From: Rhodospirillaceae bacterium
GTDB lineage: Bacteria > Pseudomonadota > Alphaproteobacteria > UBA6615
NCBI GenBank assembly: GCA_002713365.1
Contig: PASR01000012.1
Location: 73,848 to 137,577, forward strand
DNA: 63,730 nucleotides
Direction of reading: 5' to 3'
Within the stretch, counting starts at the first letter, position 1. Each line of letters begins with the position of its first letter. The notes under the pieces were generated by a model that made no database searches, was not told where the DNA came from, and was given only the letters and a program-made list of their open reading frames with translations. Position numbers and translations under genes: made by a program. Shown one piece after another: positions 35,493-44,217 of the stretch.

Positions 35493-36501
35493 GAATTCTA
35501 GAGATTTTATTGAACCCACATACTTAGATATTATTGAGGCAAACACTCGAATATCACAGGCATCAACTTTCACGCCACTACTCGAAAACCATGTTTTAAA
35601 TGAAATAACTGGTGGTAGGATACTTTTAAAAGCAGAAAACCTTCAACGAACTGGTTCTTTCAAATTTAGAGGAGCATATAATTTTCTCTCTCAACTTAAT
35701 GCAGAAGAACGTACAAAAGGTGTAGTAGCATATTCATCAGGGAATCATGCCCAGGGGGTAGCAGCTGCGGCTAATTTATTATCAATAAAATCAACTATAG
35801 TAATGCCTTCAGATTCACCAAAAATAAAATTAAATAATACGAGAATGCTTGGAGCGAATATAATTACTTATAATCGTTACACGGAAGACCGAGAAGAGAT
35901 AGCAAATCAACATGTAATAAGTACCGGAGCAGTATTAGTTCCACCTTATGACCACCCTTGGACAATAGCCGGACAAGGCACTGTAGGACTAGAAATAGCA
36001 TCACAAACAGAAAATATGGGCATAATCCCAGACGCTATATTAGTTTGTTGCGGAGGCGGAGGACTGACGGCTGGTATTTCTACTGTATTTGCGAAAGTTT
36101 CCCCATCAACTGCAATTTATATAGTTGAACCTGATGGTTATAATGATACAGGTTTATCCATCCAATCAGGAGAACGTGTTAGCAATTCAACAGATAAAAA
36201 ATCAATTTGTGATTCCTTATTAATACCTACACCTGGTCGTTTAACATTTAAGATTAATAAAAAATTTATAAAAAAAGGTTTATCGGTATCTGACTTAGAA
36301 GTTCGTAAAGCAATATTTTATGCATGGCATCATTTAAAAGTTGTTTTAGAACCAGGCGGTGCTGTGGCGCTCGCTGCTATTTTAAATAAGAAAATAAAAT
36401 GTGATGGGTTAAATATAGTTGTATTGCTATCCGGAGGAAATATAGATCTTGAGCTGTTCACAGAAATATTAAAGAACAATAATCTAACAAAAGCTGACTA
36501 A
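35485..36501 (+). CDS. Threonine/serine dehydratase-like PLP enzyme (copy B)
   Basis: This fold-type II PLP enzyme of about 338 residues has the PLP lysine in RTGSFKFRGAYN, YSSGNHAQGVA as the substrate loop and VCCGGGGLTAGIS as the phosphate loop. I chose the ATG at 35485, whose ATGTCTGA overlaps the HAD stop, over a TTG nine bases upstream. There is no ACT domain. Close homologues are annotated as threonine ammonia-lyase or hydroxy-aspartate dehydratase, and the coupling to a HAD dehalogenase suggests a catabolic role. Confidence 0.86.
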   Translation: MSENSRDFIEPTYLDIIEANTRISQASTFTPLLENHVLNEITGGRILLKAENLQRTGSFKFRGAYNFLSQLNAEERTKGVVAYSSGNHAQGVAAAANLLSIKSTIVMPSDSPKIKLNNTRMLGANIITYNRYTEDREEIANQHVISTGAVLVPPYDHPWTIAGQGTVGLEIASQTENMGIIPDAILVCCGGGGLTAGISTVFAKVSPSTAIYIVEPDGYNDTGLSIQSGERVSNSTDKKSICDSLLIPTPGRLTFKINKKFIKKGLSVSDLEVRKAIFYAWHHLKVVLEPGGAVALAAILNKKIKCDGLNIVVLLSGGNIDLELFTEILKNNNLTKAD

Positions 36502-36563
36502 ATAAGTAATCCAGCTTTATATGAATCTATAGGTGTAGTAGCATCATAAATGAATTGAATAGA

Positions 36564-37205
36564 CTAACTAGGTATATCCGATACCCCGATCATGCTATCT
36601 CTAGAAACTAATTCAGCTAGCTCCTCTTCGTTTAAGTTTTCAGTTCCAGCCGGTCTTTGAGGAAGGACTAAATACCTAAGATCAGCATTGCTATCATGAA
36701 CTCTCACTTGCTTGTGCTCTGGTATTACTGTTCCAAATTCTGATAAAATTGATCGAGGCTCCCTAACGGCACGAGCACGATAATCTCTTCGTTTATACCA
36801 AGCTGGAGGTATACCAAGTATTGCTCTCGGATAGCATGAACACAAAGTACAAACCACCATATTATGCACTTCATCAGTATTTTCAACCACACAAAGTTCT
36901 GTCGGCCGCATATCAATACCGAAATCTAATACAGCAGAATCTCCATCAGTAAGTAATCTAGTCTTAAATTCCTCATCAACCCATGCCCTAGCAACGATTT
37001 TAGCTCCTAACTCAGGTCCTTTACCGTCCTTCATTTCTATTTCACGGTGAATCTCCTCGGCGGATATGACACCTTTATCAATTAACAACTCTCTAACGGC
37101 CGTTTCTAACGTTTCGGCCTCAATCGGCGGTCGATCATCATTCTGAATAGGCTTGCCATCATGAGTATGTGTTGCATGTGTATGATCGTGTGTATTTTCG
37201 TTCAT
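36564..37205 (-). CDS. Nitrile hydratase alpha / thiocyanate hydrolase gamma-like subunit (cobalt type)
   Basis: This 213-residue metal-binding subunit of the nitrile hydratase superfamily has the claw motif VVCTLCSC with Cys119, Cys122 and Cys124. The threonine (CTLCSC) marks the cobalt class; the iron class has CSLCSC. The first 15 residues carry five histidines (H6, H8, H10, H13, H15), reminiscent of the His-rich start of thiocyanate hydrolase gamma and suitable for holding metal. Nitrile hydratases turn nitriles to amides, and thiocyanate hydrolase makes carbonyl sulfide and ammonia. Sequence alone does not decide between them. It is third in an operon behind two small beta-half subunits. 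Confidence 0.87.
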   Translation of the reverse strand: MNENTHDHTHATHTHDGKPIQNDDRPPIEAETLETAVRELLIDKGVISAEEIHREIEMKDGKGPELGAKIVARAWVDEEFKTRLLTDGDSAVLDFGIDMRPTELCVVENTDEVHNMVVCTLCSCYPRAILGIPPAWYKRRDYRARAVREPRSILSEFGTVIPEHKQVRVHDSNADLRYLVLPQRPAGTENLNEEELAELVSRDSMIGVSDIPS

Positions 37206-37251
37206 TTTTTTCTCATAGGTATGCGATTATAAATATAATAATAATATTATA

Positions 37252-37536
37252 TCAGTTTGCCTCTAACCAGTGTTCATAAATTTCAATTTCAAGACTATCA
37301 TCGGGTTTACCTTCATAATCATCCCAAAGTTCTTTTTGCATAAAATTTACTCTGTATAAAATTTTATACGGCAAACCCGATTGTCCATACGCAAGAGTTT
37401 CAGGATTAGGAAATGATCCTACAACACGTTCAATTACTCCTGCTTTTCCCCTTACATACATAGGAGTTCGAACATGACCCGGTTGGCTTCGTTGAATTAC
37501 TCTGACCTTGTCTCCAGGTTTAAATCTACGATCCAC
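37252..37536 (-). CDS. Nitrile hydratase beta subunit, C-terminal half as separate protein
   Basis: This 94-residue SH3-like barrel corresponds to the C-terminal domain of a normal nitrile hydratase beta chain. It begins RRFKPGDKVRVIQRSQPGHV and contains RTPMYVRGKAGVIERVVGSF, both well conserved in that domain, and ends with LWDDYEG..SLEIEIYEHWLE. In most nitrile hydratases this is fused to the helical N-terminal half, which here is a separate gene whose 3' end overlaps this one by 11 bp. The split matches thiocyanate hydrolase and three-subunit nitrile hydratases. Confidence 0.87.
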   Translation of the reverse strand: MDRRFKPGDKVRVIQRSQPGHVRTPMYVRGKAGVIERVVGSFPNPETLAYGQSGLPYKILYRVNFMQKELWDDYEGKPDDSLEIEIYEHWLEAN

Positions 37537-37852
37537 TGCGCTCTTCCTCTATTCTCTTCCTTACTTCTTTCTTCTTTTCATCAAGTTCAGTTTGAGTATA
37601 GACACCCTTTTCAAGCATTAACCAAGATATAGCCAGTAACCATCTCTCATAGTATGGGTATTTATGGTAATCTTCACCCAATGCCTCTTGCATCCGACGA
37701 GATTCATCAACCCTAGCCAAACGCCTTTTAGGATCAAACAATAACGTCATCATTGCATCAATTCGTTTTTCCCAATGCGTAGGAATATGTTCATGCAATT
37801 CAGGATCCACTAAACCAGCCGGTAATCCTCCTAAATCTTGTGGTCCCCGCAT
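37526..37852 (-). CDS. Nitrile hydratase beta subunit, N-terminal half / accessory-like protein
   Basis: This 108-residue helical protein starts MRGPQDLGGLPAGLVDPELH, a typical opening of nitrile hydratase beta chains (the DxGG motif). It continues with HWEKRIDAMMTLLFDPKRR and YPYYERWLLAISWLMLEKGV, matching the helical half that contacts the alpha subunit. It is the first gene of the three-gene operon. A nitrile hydratase accessory or activator protein of similar fold is an alternative, but the DLGG start and the order favour a split beta chain. The 265 bp upstream are AT-rich, with no gene or clear element seen. Confidence 0.82.
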   Translation of the reverse strand: MRGPQDLGGLPAGLVDPELHEHIPTHWEKRIDAMMTLLFDPKRRLARVDESRRMQEALGEDYHKYPYYERWLLAISWLMLEKGVYTQTELDEKKKEVRKRIEEERSGS

Positions 37853-38117
37853 TTTAGTTTCTCCTGCATATTACTCTTAGAAAATCTCATTATATAAAAA
37901 ACTTTATCAAAATGAATAAAATTTATAATTAAAATAATAAACTATTTTAACTAATAAAATGAATACTTTTATTCAACAACTCTTTCAAAACAATACATGC
38001 CTATTAAATGATTTAAATTATATTTATCTACAGAACTCAATATTACATATATAAATCAAAATATGAATATTAAAATTACCAATACTGCATAAAGATAACT
38101 TAACTTCTTCATTAGGA

Positions 38118-38738
38118 CTAATCAGGTCGCATCATAGTAAAGCTTTTGTCAATTACAGCGTAATCCATATACCCCAAACGCGCCACAGGCCTAAGCAAAC
38201 CTATATCAATTATACCATCTACAATAACACTATCATCAATATGTATTCCTATCACCTCCCCTAAAACTACATGGCTTTCACGACCTGTACTACCAATAGG
38301 CAAATCGACAGTCTTAATATATCGACATTCAAATGATGCTGGTGCAGCAGCGACCCGCGGTGGATTAATAAATTTACAAGCGGCTGCTTCAAGTCCAACA
38401 GCTTTCATTTCATCAATATTACTCGGCATATGTTCAGCCGTTAAATTCATTTTCTCACGTAAATCCCAGTTGCAAAGGTTAAAAACAAATTCGCCGGTAT
38501 CTTGGACATTTTTTAAACTATCTTTTGGTCCTCCATCACGATGACTGCCATTAGGACAATACATAATACAAGGAGGATCATCCGTTACCCCATTAAAGAA
38601 ACTAAATGGAGCTAAGTTAATGACACCATCACTACTTATTGTCGTTATCCAACCTATAGGTCTGGGAACTACCAGAGCTTTAAAGGGCGAGTATAGAAGA
38701 GGATCAGGTTTCATATTAACGGAGGGATCAATAAACAT
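38118..38738 (-). CDS. Flavin reductase-like FMN-binding split-barrel protein
   Basis: This 206-residue protein of the flavin reductase (DIM6/NTAB) family has the FMN-binding signature PRPIGWITTISSDGVINLAPFS at residues 30-51 and PPCIMYCPNG following. Such proteins either supply reduced flavin to monooxygenases or act as flavoenzymes in their own right. The nearby TetR regulator (35 bp upstream in the same direction) and the divergent VOC dioxygenase-like gene suggest a small regulated aromatic-oxidation unit. Confidence 0.85.
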   Translation of the reverse strand: MFIDPSVNMKPDPLLYSPFKALVVPRPIGWITTISSDGVINLAPFSFFNGVTDDPPCIMYCPNGSHRDGGPKDSLKNVQDTGEFVFNLCNWDLREKMNLTAEHMPSNIDEMKAVGLEAAACKFINPPRVAAAPASFECRYIKTVDLPIGSTGRESHVVLGEVIGIHIDDSVIVDGIIDIGLLRPVARLGYMDYAVIDKSFTMMRPD

Positions 38739-38773
38739 TATGGCCTCATAGAATTTAATTAAATAGTAATTAG

Positions 38774-39343
38774 TTATAAACCTGCAGATAAGATAGCCAA
38801 GCGGAGTTCTGCCCGACGCATCCTTTTATCAGGATCTTTAGGCGTGTCGCCAGTAATATGCTCACCAATATCATAATAATACCAGATTCTAGATCTCATT
38901 TCAGCTTCTTCATTATTCACCCCTGCCAATAAGAATAGATCACACACAAACTCCAGCCGCCGTTTATCAATAGTGGCAACAGCTTTAGCTACATTAGAAT
39001 CAAAATATGCCCATGCTCTCATGGCGTTGTCATAACGATCAGGATCTTCCCGTGCCAAGTACTCGAGAGTAGCTTTCATTTTAGATTTGGCATTACCTGG
39101 TTGTGACTTCACATAAGTCATTACAGTAGTAGTTTGTTTTTCTGCCCAATAAGAAGGCAAAAGACTTAAAAAGTCTTCTTTGTTTTTAAAATGCCAATAA
39201 AAACTTCCTTTAGTTACCCCTAATCTTTTTGCTAAGGGTTCTATACTCACTTTATCTATTCCATGCTCATATAAAACCTCTAAGGCCTCGCTTAACCAAG
39301 CTTCTTTATTTAGGCGTGTGCTTTTATATTTCATAATAACCAT
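38774..39343 (-). CDS. TetR-family transcriptional regulator
   Basis: This 189-residue one-component regulator has an N-terminal helix-turn-helix (about residues 28-60) with the TetR hallmark KRLGVTKGSFYWHFKNKEDFL. The C-terminal ligand domain is not assignable. The first ATG at 39343 overlaps a dyad ATACGGTAGCGTAT, and an alternative ATG lies nine bases downstream. It diverges from the VOC gene and precedes the flavin reductase-like gene, so it probably represses one or both. Confidence 0.9.
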   Translation of the reverse strand: MVIMKYKSTRLNKEAWLSEALEVLYEHGIDKVSIEPLAKRLGVTKGSFYWHFKNKEDFLSLLPSYWAEKQTTTVMTYVKSQPGNAKSKMKATLEYLAREDPDRYDNAMRAWAYFDSNVAKAVATIDKRRLEFVCDLFLLAGVNNEEAEMRSRIWYYYDIGEHITGDTPKDPDKRMRRAELRLAILSAGL

Positions 39344-39355
39344 ACGGTAGCGTAT
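39342..39355. promoter_or_regulatory. Candidate TetR operator
   Basis: ATACG-GTAG-CGTAT is an inverted repeat with 5-bp arms overlapping the TetR gene start codon and facing the divergent VOC gene. Its location suits autorepression. The arms are short, so this is a moderate call. Confidence 0.45.
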
Positions 39356-39479
39356 TGACTGTATAATTAACAGGTATTAAATAAATATATTTTTATTTAT
39401 AAATTTAGTTTATCAATCAATATAGAAATTATTATTGCACTAAAGGTACATAACTAAGAAATAACTAATGGAGCTGGAA

Positions 39480-40436
39480 ATGACTGAGCCGATCATAAAG
39501 GTAACTGATATAGCATGGGGCCGAATTAGATCTCCCGATTTAGACGTTCAGGAGGAGTTTCTAACAAGCTTCGGCTTAGTGAGAGCCGAACGAACCAATA
39601 ACGCTCTTTTCATGCGTGGCACTGATCCAGATCACCATATACATGTTACAGAGAAAGGAGACCCTGGTTTTATAAGTTTAGCATTTAATGCAGCTAGCGA
39701 AGAAGACCTACACAAATTAGCTAAAGAAGCTGAAAGTGCAACAGAAGTTCAAGACATAGATGAGCCGGGAGGCGGCAAAAAAGTAACTATTACTGAACCT
39801 AATGGATACGGAATAGAAGTTGTCTGGGGAATTGAAGAACATGCGGTCTTAGAAGTTGATAGACATCCTTATAACCTAAGCAATATAGATAAGTATGCTA
39901 GGACAGATAATTGGCGAAAACCAAAGGGACCTTCCCATCCTAAACGCATAGGACATGGGGTCATTGGAACACCAAAACTACGTGAATCAATTAAATGGAT
40001 GCGTCATCACATCGGTATTATTGGAACGGATGAAGTGTATGTCGAAAATGATGAAGAAAAAGTAGTAGCCAGCTTTAATCGTATAGACGCCGGAAAAGAA
40101 TATGTTGATCATCATGTTTTTCTATTCGTTCACAATGAAAATGCTGGACTTAATCATATCTCCTACGAAGTGCCAGATTTTGATGATGTAGTAATGGGAC
40201 ACGAACACCTCAAAGAAAAAGGCTATAATCATATTTGGGGCTTTGGAAGACATTATCTTGGTAGTCAAATATTCGATTATTGGAAAGATCCGTGGGATCG
40301 AGTTCATGAGCACTGGTGTGACTCAGATGTACTTAACATTGATTATGGTACAAAAGTAATTTCAGCTGAGATAGGATTTGGATCACAGTGGGGTGAACCA
40401 GCACCTATGGAATTCATCGGCCACGTTAGCCCATAG
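39480..40436 (+). CDS. VOC-superfamily extradiol dioxygenase-like protein
   Basis: This protein of about 318 residues has two vicinal-oxygen-chelate modules. In the C-terminal module the metal ligands of type I extradiol dioxygenases appear intact: His in RIGHGVIGT, His in GLNHISYEV and Glu in RVHEHWCDSD. The N-terminal module is the usual degenerate one. It probably cleaves a catechol-like or related ring, substrate unknown. I prefer the ATG at 39480 because GGAG (39470-39473) stands seven bases upstream. The ATG at 39468 has no such site. A strong terminator follows. Confidence 0.87.
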   Translation: MTEPIIKVTDIAWGRIRSPDLDVQEEFLTSFGLVRAERTNNALFMRGTDPDHHIHVTEKGDPGFISLAFNAASEEDLHKLAKEAESATEVQDIDEPGGGKKVTITEPNGYGIEVVWGIEEHAVLEVDRHPYNLSNIDKYARTDNWRKPKGPSHPKRIGHGVIGTPKLRESIKWMRHHIGIIGTDEVYVENDEEKVVASFNRIDAGKEYVDHHVFLFVHNENAGLNHISYEVPDFDDVVMGHEHLKEKGYNHIWGFGRHYLGSQIFDYWKDPWDRVHEHWCDSDVLNIDYGTKVISAEIGFGSQWGEPAPMEFIGHVSP

Positions 40437-40451
40437 AATATTAAATCTATC

Positions 40452-40484
40452 AAAAGGCCCGGCTAAATTTACCGGGCCTTTTTT
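40452..40484 (+). terminator. Rho-independent terminator after the VOC gene
   Basis: AAAAGGCCCGG (40452-40462) pairs with CCGGGCCTTTT (40472-40482) around a 9-nt loop and runs into further T residues. It is strong and could act in both directions, and it isolates glnS from the VOC unit. Confidence 0.93.
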
Positions 40485-40568
40485 AATACCCGCATTGATT
40501 GAGATATCTTGGCTAAAGCAAGTTTATCTGTAAGATATAGTCAACAACCAAAACTTAGATGCTAAACC

Positions 40569-42248
40569 ATGAATGAAAACACTAAAAAACACTTACGGGA
40601 TTTTATTCGTGATAAAATAAGTACCGATCTAACAGAAGGTATAAATGATTTTATAGTCACAAGATTTCCTCCAGAACCAAATGGCTATCTGCATATTGGA
40701 CATGCAAAGTCTATCTGCTTAAATTTTGGTGTGGCAGAGGAATTCGGAGGACGTTGTAATCTAAGGTTTGATGATACGAACCCGACTAAAGAAGAACAAA
40801 TATACATTGACTCTATAATTAAAGACGTAAATTGGCTTGGATATGATTCAGAATCAAATATTCATTACACCTCTGATTACTTTGAACAACTCTATGAATG
40901 GGCTACTTTTCTTGTTAACAAAAAATTAGCTTATGTGGATGACTTAACTCCTGAGGAAATAAGAAATTACAGAGGAACTCTAACAAAACCAGGTACCGAG
41001 AGTCCTTTTCGTAACCGCAGTGCAGAAGAAAATGCGGATCTTCTAGAAAGAATGCGTGCTGGTGAATTTAAAGATGGCGAGAAATCCCTTCGAGCTAAAA
41101 TAGACATGGCTTCTCCCAATATTAATCTACGTGACCCCGTATTATATAGAATATTAAGTAAAGCCCATCCACGAACGGGTGATACTTGGAAAATTTATCC
41201 CATGTACGACTTTGCACATGGTCAGTCTGATGCCATTGAAGACGTAACACATTCACTTTGTACCCTAGAATTTGAAGATCACAGGCCGTTATACGAATGG
41301 TTTTTAGAAAACCTTCCTGTATTATCTAAACCGAGGCAGTATGAATTTTCAAGGTTAAACCTTAGTCATACTGTACTATCCAAAAGGAAGTTAATTAAAC
41401 TAGTAGAAGATAATTTTGTTTTAGGTTGGGATGATCCTAGAATGCCTACTATAGCTGGAATGCGCAGAAGAGGAGTACCACCAACAGCAATAAAAGATTT
41501 TATAGAAAGAATTGGAGTTACTAAATCAGACGGCATAGTTGAAATGTCTTATCTAGATAATACAATTCGTGAACATTTAAATCAGACATCACTTCGTCGG
41601 ATGGCTGTGCTAGATCCATTAAAAGTAATAATAGATAATTTTCCAGAAGATTTAGAAGATAAATTGGAAGCAATAAATAATCCAAATGATGAATCTGCTG
41701 GTACCCGCGAAATTTCATTCTCACGTGAAATATATATAGAACGGTCCGATTTTCTAGAAGACCCACCAAATAAATATTTTAGGCTAGCTCCCGGCAAAGA
41801 AGTAAGACTGCGTTATGCTTATTTAGTAACATGTACGAAAGTAATAAAAGACAGTAACGGAAAAATATTAGAAGTTCATTGTTTATATGACCCAGAAAGC
41901 AGAGGTGGAAACGCCCCTGATGGACGAAAAGTTAAAGGAACGATTCACTGGGTCTCCGCCCAATATTCAAACAAGGCAAATGTAAATCTTTATAAAAATC
42001 TATTTAATAGTGAAATGCCAGATACTGGTGAAGACTGGTTAGATAATATTAACCAAGATTCTCTTGAGGTTCGTGAAAATTGTTATATAGAAAAATGTCT
42101 CACCAACTCTACCGCCGGCGAGACAGTTCAATTTGAACGATTAGGATACTTTTGTTTAGATTCTTCTTCAGAAATAAACAATATAGTGTTTAATCGAACT
42201 GTCTCCCTACGTGATACTTGGACAAAAAAAACATCTAAAGTTAACTAA
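40569..42248 (+). CDS. glnS: Glutaminyl-tRNA synthetase
   Basis: This 559-residue class I synthetase charges tRNA-Gln directly. The HIGH motif lies in [15 protein letters not shown] (residues about 31-45) and the KMSKS equivalent in HTVLSKRKL. The [20 protein letters not shown] and C-terminal beta-barrel anticodon domain ([21 protein letters not shown]) are typical of GlnRS rather than GluRS. Length equals bacterial GlnRS. Most alphaproteobacteria are known to rely on GluRS plus GatCAB instead, which makes this presence noteworthy. It follows a terminator and has its own transcript. Confidence 0.95.
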   Translation: MNENTKKHLRDFIRDKISTDLTEGINDFIVTRFPPEPNGYLHIGHAKSICLNFGVAEEFGGRCNLRFDDTNPTKEEQIYIDSIIKDVNWLGYDSESNIHYTSDYFEQLYEWATFLVNKKLAYVDDLTPEEIRNYRGTLTKPGTESPFRNRSAEENADLLERMRAGEFKDGEKSLRAKIDMASPNINLRDPVLYRILSKAHPRTGDTWKIYPMYDFAHGQSDAIEDVTHSLCTLEFEDHRPLYEWFLENLPVLSKPRQYEFSRLNLSHTVLSKRKLIKLVEDNFVLGWDDPRMPTIAGMRRRGVPPTAIKDFIERIGVTKSDGIVEMSYLDNTIREHLNQTSLRRMAVLDPLKVIIDNFPEDLEDKLEAINNPNDESAGTREISFSREIYIERSDFLEDPPNKYFRLAPGKEVRLRYAYLVTCTKVIKDSNGKILEVHCLYDPESRGGNAPDGRKVKGTIHWVSAQYSNKANVNLYKNLFNSEMPDTGEDWLDNINQDSLEVRENCYIEKCLTNSTAGETVQFERLGYFCLDSSSEINNIVFNRTVSLRDTWTKKTSKVN

Positions 42249-42279
42249 GAACACTTAATCAATTTCAGTATAATTTTTA

Positions 42280-43971
42280 TTACGTTATGGCTAGTGGCGC
42301 CAGAGCGTCTATATCAGTCACAATATCAATTATGACCGGTCTGTTAGCTTCAAACGCCTTTTGCAAAGCACCAGGTAAATCCGACGGCTTTTCTACACGA
42401 ATACCCACAGCTCCCATATTTTCAGCTATATCTGCAAAATTGACTTCAGTAAAATGCCATAGCCGCAATGCTTCTTCTGTCTGTTCTCCTCCATAGACAC
42501 GGTCGAAACCTCTTTTAGATTGATTACCAGAACTATTATTATTAACCAAAGTCACGGTATTAATACCCCAACGTGCAGCAGTTTCAATTTCACCTATGTG
42601 ATACCAGAAACCAGCATCACCAGTAAAACTAAAAACAGGTCTATCTGGAGCTCCACATTTTGCTCCTAAGGCAGCAGGAAAAGCCCAACCCAAATGACCC
42701 GCACTTCGCATGTAACTTTGGTTTGGGGTTCGTATATCGTACATCCCTCCCATCCACATGCCTCCATGACCCGTATCTGCAACCACAATAGCATCATCAG
42801 GGAGATGATCAGTTAATTCCTTACATATACGTTCAGGACGGGCTGGTAATGACTCAGACTCAAGTAAAGAACTATACTTATTACGCCATTCACCTACTAC
42901 AGTTTTAACGTTCTCTACCCAACCAGAGCGACGAGATGCTGATTCAGCATTAGTTAAAGAAAGCATTTGTTCCAGTGTAACCTTAGCATCACCTTGAACA
43001 GCTGCTTTCAGAGGATAATTCCTACCAATAATTTCTGGTTGTAAATCAATTTGAATTGCATTGACCCCAATGGGAGGCACCTGCCAGAAATGAGTTGTCA
43101 TACCACCAGCTGTTGTTCCTATAAAACAAACTAAATCAGCTTCATTAACAATTTGATTTGCACTTTCACGCGAGTAAGTACCGACTACCCCCGCAGACAA
43201 GGGGTGAAAACCAGAAATTACATCTTTTCCATTAAGAGAAGTGGCAATTGGTATATTTAGACGTTCAGCTAAAGTTACAAGTTCCTTTGCTGCCCCCGAA
43301 GCTCGAACTCCACCTCCTGCAACAATCACTGGACGATCAGCAGATTCTAAATATGAAAGAGCAGATTTAACTTTTTCGGCAGATGGCTCTGACCTAAATG
43401 GAGGAATCTGTGAAAACATTTCCTCACAAAGAACTTCCATATCTGCCTCTTCAGCATCAACCTGGCCTTCATTTCCTCTGAATTGCAAATGCACTGGGCC
43501 AGGAGTTCCGGAGGTGGAAACTCTAAAAGCCTGACGGATCATATCAGGAAATCTCTCAACATTATCAACAGTGGCATTAAATTTAGTTACTGGCTCAAAA
43601 GCTGGCACATCATCAACTTCTTGATACACACCACGAAATTTAGTGCTAGGGTCACGGCCACCAGTCATTGCAATAACAGGTGAGTGAGCTAAATGAGCAT
43701 CACGTAAACCGGCAGCTAAATTTAAGGCTCCAATAACTTGAGCCATACATACTCCTGGGCGTCCAGTCGCCCTGGCATAACCATCTGCCATATAAGCCGC
43801 CGTTTTTTCTGAGTGAACGTGTAAGCGCTTAATTTCAGTCCTTAGCTCCAACTCAACCATAGTACGCCTTAGGACAGCAGGCACCATAAATATATGGCTT
43901 ACCCCATACCCTTTCAACATATCCGCCATGACTTGTGCACCCGTCATTTTTGGCATTCTAAACTCCTCCAC
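42280..43971 (-). CDS. Thiamine-diphosphate-dependent enzyme, acetolactate-synthase-like
   Basis: This 563-residue three-domain ThDP enzyme (PYR, central Rossmann, PP) has the cofactor-activating glutamate in HVHSEKTAAYMADGYA, SLNGKDVISGFHPL in the middle domain, and the ThDP/Mg motif GDAGFWYHIGE to NNNSSGNQ. It resembles acetolactate synthase, but also oxalyl-CoA decarboxylase, sulfoacetaldehyde acetyltransferase and benzoylformate decarboxylase. No regulatory subunit is adjacent, so a catabolic carboligase or decarboxylase is more likely than valine/isoleucine synthesis. A good ribosome binding site (GGAGG) precedes the ATG. Confidence 0.85.
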   Translation of the reverse strand: MEEFRMPKMTGAQVMADMLKGYGVSHIFMVPAVLRRTMVELELRTEIKRLHVHSEKTAAYMADGYARATGRPGVCMAQVIGALNLAAGLRDAHLAHSPVIAMTGGRDPSTKFRGVYQEVDDVPAFEPVTKFNATVDNVERFPDMIRQAFRVSTSGTPGPVHLQFRGNEGQVDAEEADMEVLCEEMFSQIPPFRSEPSAEKVKSALSYLESADRPVIVAGGGVRASGAAKELVTLAERLNIPIATSLNGKDVISGFHPLSAGVVGTYSRESANQIVNEADLVCFIGTTAGGMTTHFWQVPPIGVNAIQIDLQPEIIGRNYPLKAAVQGDAKVTLEQMLSLTNAESASRRSGWVENVKTVVGEWRNKYSSLLESESLPARPERICKELTDHLPDDAIVVADTGHGGMWMGGMYDIRTPNQSYMRSAGHLGWAFPAALGAKCGAPDRPVFSFTGDAGFWYHIGEIETAARWGINTVTLVNNNSSGNQSKRGFDRVYGGEQTEEALRLWHFTEVNFADIAENMGAVGIRVEKPSDLPGALQKAFEANRPVIIDIVTDIDALAPLAIT

Positions 43972-44217
43972 CTAAACTTTTTAATTGGTTATAAATAATT
44001 ATATTTTTTACTTTGCATTTGATAATCACGATTAAAGTTTATTTTACAAACCAAAGCTTTGTTGATTAATTAACGTAGTTATTTTTGAGTTATATATTAA
44101 ATGAAAATAACTTGCATTATAAGAATGAATATAAAGCCTATTTTAGACTAAGAATTTAATATTAATAAACAAACCTTCTACATAAAAATAGATATTTTCT
44201 TTATATTTAAAAAATAT

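Noticed and set aside
37853-38117. AT-rich 265-bp gap considered as a replication origin or sRNA
   Set aside because: No DnaA-box cluster, stable hairpin or promoter-terminator pair was found; it is just A/T-rich spacer.
43972-44217. AT-rich 246-bp gap between the ThDP enzyme and the CoA ligase considered for a gene or attenuator
   Set aside because: Only short AT palindromes are visible, with no ORF and no convincing terminator.
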